Shown: piece after piece, positions 35,222 through 35,786 of the stretch
Layout of the letters: every line of letters starts with the position of its first letter
Position numbering within the stretch: the first letter of the stretch is position 1
DNA from: Opitutaceae bacterium
GTDB lineage: Bacteria > Verrucomicrobiota > Verrucomicrobiia > Opitutales > Opitutaceae
Assembly: GCA_016794625.1 (NCBI GenBank)
Contig: JAEUGY010000061.1
Location: forward strand, 1 to 35,786
Length of the DNA: 35,786 nt
Reading direction: 5' to 3'
Made by a program: the position numbers and the translations under genes
The notes under the pieces: model-generated
Told to the model about the DNA's origin: nothing
Seen by the model: only the letters and a program-made list of their open reading frames with translations
Databases searched by the model: none

Positions 35222-35320
35222 CGCCAATCCCCGCGGGGTCGACGACCCCACCTCCAACAGAATCAGTCCCTCCGTTGGAGGTGGCCTCGCTGAGGCCGCG
35301 ACGGGACCCTCGGTCCCGCC
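35222..35320. repeat. Intergenic repeat, modules C and B forward
   Basis: Module C at 35222-35258 (GGGGTCGACGACCCC) and module B at 35272-35320 with both hairpins intact. Nearly the same sequence as parts of the 27332 cluster, with the order C then B. It occupies much of the 380-bp gap between the convergent polymerase and SWIB genes. Confidence 0.9.
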
Positions 35321-35444
35321 GTGATCGGATCGACGTTGCTGCGGAGCCGCGAAGACAGATCCAGCGAAGGGCGCCGTTGGGTCGCACGTCCGTCCGCATC
35401 GGGGAAATCCCCTAGTCGGAAGGTCGAGCCCGACCGATCGACAC

Positions 35445-35478
35445 GAAAAAACCGGCACCGGATTGCTCCGATGCCGGT
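35445..35478 (-). terminator. Intrinsic terminator of the SWIB gene
   Basis: On the minus strand a 12-bp stem (35467-35478 with 35451-35462, one T-G pair) is capped by a GCAA tetraloop of the stable GNRA type and followed by six T residues. It lies 28 bp after the stop codon. This is the only classic Rho-independent terminator in the window. Confidence 0.9.
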
Positions 35479-35505
35479 CACAAAAGTACCTGAAGACGAG
35501 CTGTC

Positions 35506-35766
35506 TTACTTCAAGTGACCCGAAACGAGCTTGGTCATTTCGAACATGCTGACGGACTTCTTCCCGTTGAACACGGGCTTCAGTTTGTCGTCGGCATTGA
35601 TTTGGGTTCTCACCTTCTTGTCCTGGAGACCATTCTTCTTGATGTAGTCCCAGAGTTTCTTGGTGAGCTCGGTACGGGGCAAGGGTTTGGACCCGACTAC
35701 GGCCGAAAGGGCTTCGTCTGGTTGAACCGGTTTAAGGAAGGCAGCGTTGGGTTTGCGTTTAGCCAT
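35506..35766 (-). CDS. SWIB/MDM2 domain protein
   Basis: 86 aa. The SWIB fold fills almost the whole protein: PLPRTELTKKLWDYIKKNGL, then QDKKVRTQINADDKLKPVF and VSMFEMTKLVSGHL. The N-terminus is basic (MAKRKPNAAF). In eukaryotes the domain occurs in chromatin remodelling complexes. In bacteria small stand-alone SWIB proteins occur in Chlamydiae, Verrucomicrobia and others, where a DNA- or topoisomerase-related role is suggested, without proof here. It has its own strong terminator and is probably monocistronic. Confidence 0.95.
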   Translation of the reverse strand: MAKRKPNAAFLKPVQPDEALSAVVGSKPLPRTELTKKLWDYIKKNGLQDKKVRTQINADDKLKPVFNGKKSVSMFEMTKLVSGHLK

Positions 35767-35786
35767 ATCGAGGCCAAGGCATAGGG

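Noticed and set aside
2552..35320. Insertion sequence remnants as source of the repeats
   Set aside because: No transposase fragment, target-site duplication or common terminal inverted repeat could be identified in the window.
1..35786. tRNA or rRNA genes
   Set aside because: No cloverleaf with a T-loop consensus and no rRNA segment was recognised by eye; a covariance search would be decisive.

Overview
The window (about 64% GC by eye) looks like chromosomal DNA of a verrucomicrobium, most likely of the Opitutae/Opitutaceae type. The evidence is the combination of Pirellula/Verrucomicrobium-type heme-binding domains (TIGR02603/TIGR02604 style), Tat-exported Gfo/Idh/MocA oxidoreductases, a DUF1800/DUF1501 operon, a XylR-like AraC regulator, a large TonB-dependent receptor with a carboxypeptidase-regulatory-like N-terminus, and a stand-alone SWIB protein. 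No rRNA, tRNA, CRISPR array, transposase or phage gene was recognised. The genus assignment is inference.

Layout. 12-2153: exported beta-propeller protein ending in two copies of a ~130-residue module. 2320-2535: small membrane protein. 2661-12675: catabolic island. A XylR-like regulator (7098-8309, minus) sits in the middle. Downstream of it on the minus strand are a sugar dehydrogenase/tri-heme cytochrome fusion (4032-6929) and a Tat-exported Gfo/Idh/MocA protein (2661-3998). Divergent from it are a second PVC-type dehydrogenase/cytochrome (8529-11531) and a second, cytoplasmic Gfo/Idh/MocA protein (11554-12675). The two cytochrome + oxidoreductase pairs are arranged almost symmetrically around the regulator. 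12701-13384: three tandem copies of a ~228-bp repeat. 13738-19087: DUF1800 protein, DUF1501 Tat protein and a pseudopilin-like protein in one operon. 19104-21969 (minus): ABC-F ATPase and a DMT-family permease. 22311-23357: deoxyhypusine synthase-like enzyme. 23501-25687: YyaL/SPATA20-like protein. 25772-26579: response regulator with a Cys4 tail, overlapping slyX. 26610-27098 (minus): PTS EIIA(Ntr)-like protein. 27512-29290 (minus): TMTC-like membrane/TPR protein. 29835-32900 (minus): TonB-dependent receptor. 33164-35125: exported Ala-rich protein and a Y-family DNA polymerase. 35506-35766 (minus): SWIB protein followed by a textbook intrinsic terminator.

How the parts fit. The left half reads as uptake-independent, envelope-located oxidation of sugars or sugar derivatives under one regulator, with electrons leaving through c-type hemes. 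The right half is mostly housekeeping and stress functions.

The least explained feature is a modular family of GC-rich palindromic repeats found in most of the larger intergenic gaps (2552, 12701-13384, 22094, 27332, 29395, 29565, 29728, 35222). The family has at least three recognisable building blocks, occurs in both orientations, and forms a 3-copy tandem array in one place. It creates many spurious open frames and resembles REP/REPIN-like elements in behaviour, though not in any sequence I recognise. A second general feature is the lack of clear Shine-Dalgarno sequences in front of almost every gene.
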